From the NCBI GenBank assembly GCA_003142355.1, contig PLMF01000426.1, positions 1-6,882 on the forward strand: 6,882 nt of DNA. The letters are read 5' to 3'. The notes beneath the pieces are model-generated. The model had not been told where the DNA came from and made no database searches. It worked only from the letters and a program-made list of their open reading frames with translations. The translations under genes and the position numbers were made by a program. This document shows positions 5,294-6,882 of this stretch, in pieces; the stretch's first letter is position 1; the number at the start of each line of letters is the position of its first letter. This DNA comes from Bryobacterales bacterium. GTDB taxonomy: Bacteria > Acidobacteriota > Terriglobia > Bryobacterales > Bryobacteraceae.

Positions 5294-6880
5294 CTACTGC
5301 ACGGCCAAGGTCACGCCAGATTGGCTCTGCCAAGTCCCGATCGTCACAATCACGGGCAGCTTCGTCCCCGGAGTCACTTCGGCTGGAACCTGGGCGTTGA
5401 TTTGAGTCAGGCCGGCGATCTGGGACGGCGCTGCACCGTTGTAGGAGACTGTGGCCGCGATGCCGCCGATGGTGACGGACACGGGGCCGGTCTTAAGTAG
5501 ATACAGGATTGGAGGCACAGGCGTGACGGTCGCGTCCACGCTGGCGGGAATGGTAACGCCGCCGCCGGTGCAGTATATCATCACCACGGAGCCCCGCGGC
5601 GCGGGATTGAGACCGCCGTTGAGGGAATAATTCTGGTTGAGGATGGCGCCGCCGCCGAGCCCCGAGGCGTCCACCGTGAAGAGGCCGGGGTGCGCGGCCT
5701 GTACAGGAACGGATATGGCGTTGGAAAGCACGCCCTGATATTCCACTTGCACCTGGGTGGTGGACTTGCCGGCGAGGCCGTACGGCGAAACGGCGTTTAC
5801 CTGGGCCGCGGAAGCGTAAATGATGCCGGCGGGAACGCCGTCAAACAGCACGCGCGTGCCGCCGAGCGTTTTCGCGTACGTGCCGTCCGCGTTGACCTGG
5901 ATGCCGGCGGGGCTTGTGGGGCCGATGTAGGCGCCGTAGAGCGTCACGATTTCCCCGGGCGACACGGCGCCCGCCACGTTGCTGGCAGCGTTCACCACCG
6001 CGTTCAACTGCACTGCGGGGGCCGGCAAAGCCTGCTGGGTGACGGTGACCACCCATGAGCCTGGCTGAAACGTGATGTGGCCGGTGCGCTGCGGGCCCGC
6101 GTTGGCCGGCACGCTATAACCAATGGCGCCCCTGCCGGAGCCCGAACGGGCCGAAACGATCGTGATCCAGGTCACGTCCACGGAAGTGCTCCAGGGACAA
6201 CCGTCTCCGGTGGTGACGTCGATCCTATTGAGAGTCACGCCCGCCGGCGGAACCGTGGCACTGGTAGAGGAGATCGAGAAGTTGCCCGGTGCGCCGCCCT
6301 GATTGATTTGAAACTGCTGGCTTGCCGTGAAGCTCGTAACGGAGATTGCGCCGCTGCGCTGGGTGGCGCAACCGCTCGCCGCCACGGTGTAATTGACAGT
6401 GCTATTGGTTGGGCCGCCGGTGTTATAGGGCACCGTGATCCACGCCTGGCTGTAGTCGTAGGCGCTCCAGGTGCAGTTCGCCTGCACCGGAAAAGAGAAG
6501 CTACCGCCGCTCACACCAATACTGGCGGAAGACTGCGGCAGGGTGATGCCGCAAACGGCTCCAGCCTGATTGACGATCAAAGTCAGAGAGTTGCCAGTCG
6601 CGCCGGTCACAATGATCTTGGCTTGGCGCGAGTAGGGGGTCACGTTGGCTGACGCACTCCAGCTAATCGTGCCAGTCGGGGCCCCGGACGTGAAAGTGAT
6701 CCACGAGGGAGAATCCGTGCTGTAGGTCCACGCGCAGCCGGTATCGGCATAGACGGTGATGTAGCTGGTGTAGGAAACTGCCTGGATGTTGACCTGCGGC
6801 GTCGATGGATTGAGCCCGCTGGGGCAGGAATTCTGCGCAAACAGCGGAGCGGCAGCGGCGAAAAGCAGCAACAGCCTCAT
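5294..6880 (-). CDS. Secreted BACON-repeat protein with Solibacter-type C-terminal domain
   Basis: A 528-residue exported protein. MRLLLLFAAAAPLFAQ is a signal peptide with likely cleavage after LFA (residue 15). Three immunoglobulin-like repeats of about 80 residues resemble BACON domains: about 27-107 (C49, W51, SWITFTSG), 111-195 (C136, W138, AWITVPYN) and 200-283 (C228, W230, TWITIVS). Each has a C-x-W motif, a W-I-T strand and a closing strand (LTLIVNQAG, FQINQGG, VTVTQQA). Residues about 294-528 match the domain named for Solibacter (TIGR03437-like): VVNAASNVAGAVSPGEIVTLYG, then IIYASAAQVNAVSPYGLAG, and near the end QIAGLTQINAQVPAEV. BACON domains are thought to bind carbohydrate or mucin, and no enzymatic module is present. 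An adhesin, carbohydrate-binding or surface-structural role is therefore a guess. The frame is complete at the C-terminus. The ATG is two bases from the window edge, so a start further upstream cannot be excluded, but the signal peptide supports this one. It converges with the hydrolase gene. Confidence 0.87.
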   Translation of the reverse strand: MRLLLLFAAAAPLFAQNSCPSGLNPSTPQVNIQAVSYTSYITVYADTGCAWTYSTDSPSWITFTSGAPTGTISWSASANVTPYSRQAKIIVTGATGNSLTLIVNQAGAVCGITLPQSSASIGVSGGSFSFPVQANCTWSAYDYSQAWITVPYNTGGPTNSTVNYTVAASGCATQRSGAISVTSFTASQQFQINQGGAPGNFSISSTSATVPPAGVTLNRIDVTTGDGCPWSTSVDVTWITIVSARSGSGRGAIGYSVPANAGPQRTGHITFQPGSWVVTVTQQALPAPAVQLNAVVNAASNVAGAVSPGEIVTLYGAYIGPTSPAGIQVNADGTYAKTLGGTRVLFDGVPAGIIYASAAQVNAVSPYGLAGKSTTQVQVEYQGVLSNAISVPVQAAHPGLFTVDASGLGGGAILNQNYSLNGGLNPAPRGSVVMIYCTGGGVTIPASVDATVTPVPPILYLLKTGPVSVTIGGIAATVSYNGAAPSQIAGLTQINAQVPAEVTPGTKLPVIVTIGTWQSQSGVTLAVQ

Positions 6881-6882
6881 TA

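Noticed and set aside
4434..5333. Minus-strand frame of 299 codons opposite the serine hydrolase.
   Set aside because: It is a codon-composition shadow of a gene with intact catalytic motifs and extends past the convergent stop without any recognisable domain.

Overview
The window looks like Acidobacteriota chromosome, most likely from the Solibacter/Bryobacter group. This rests on the high GC content, on a secreted protein that joins BACON-type repeats to the C-terminal domain first described as the 'Solibacter uncharacterized C-terminal domain', and on a secreted serine beta-lactamase-family protein with a DUF3471 tail, a combination common in that phylum. No rRNA, tRNA, CRISPR array, transposase or phage gene is visible.

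Layout, left to right. Positions 1-153 are a G-rich intergenic region with two G-quadruplex-type motifs and a plausible sigma-70 promoter. It leads into a small antitoxin gene (154-396). A VapC/PIN toxin gene overlaps the antitoxin by 4 bases (GTGA) but ends after 54 codons (393-557), so the toxin is a remnant. A 145-base gap (558-702) holds an imperfect inverted repeat and no gene. On the minus strand, 703-2826 encodes a large exported protein of unknown function with a beta-rich N-terminal part and a helical, HEAT-like remainder. A 73-base divergent promoter region separates it from rsmI (2900-3724, plus strand), the 16S rRNA 2'-O-methyltransferase, whose mRNA may be leaderless. A beta-lactamase-fold serine hydrolase (3699-5285, plus strand) overlaps the 3' end of rsmI, and a strong palindrome lies just after the rsmI stop. 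It converges, with an 8-base gap, on a minus-strand secreted BACON-repeat protein (5294-6880) that starts 2 bases from the window edge.

The genes do not form one pathway. There is a decayed toxin-antitoxin pair, a housekeeping rRNA-modification gene, and three exported proteins (unknown helical-repeat protein, serine hydrolase, BACON-repeat protein) typical of the large secretomes of soil Acidobacteriota. rsmI and the hydrolase are probably cotranscribed.

I see no convincing new multi-gene system. The items most worth checking are the intact antitoxin beside a gutted toxin, the G-quadruplex motif overlapping the antitoxin promoter and ribosome-binding site, the apparently leaderless rsmI transcript, and the palindrome that makes the hydrolase start ambiguous.
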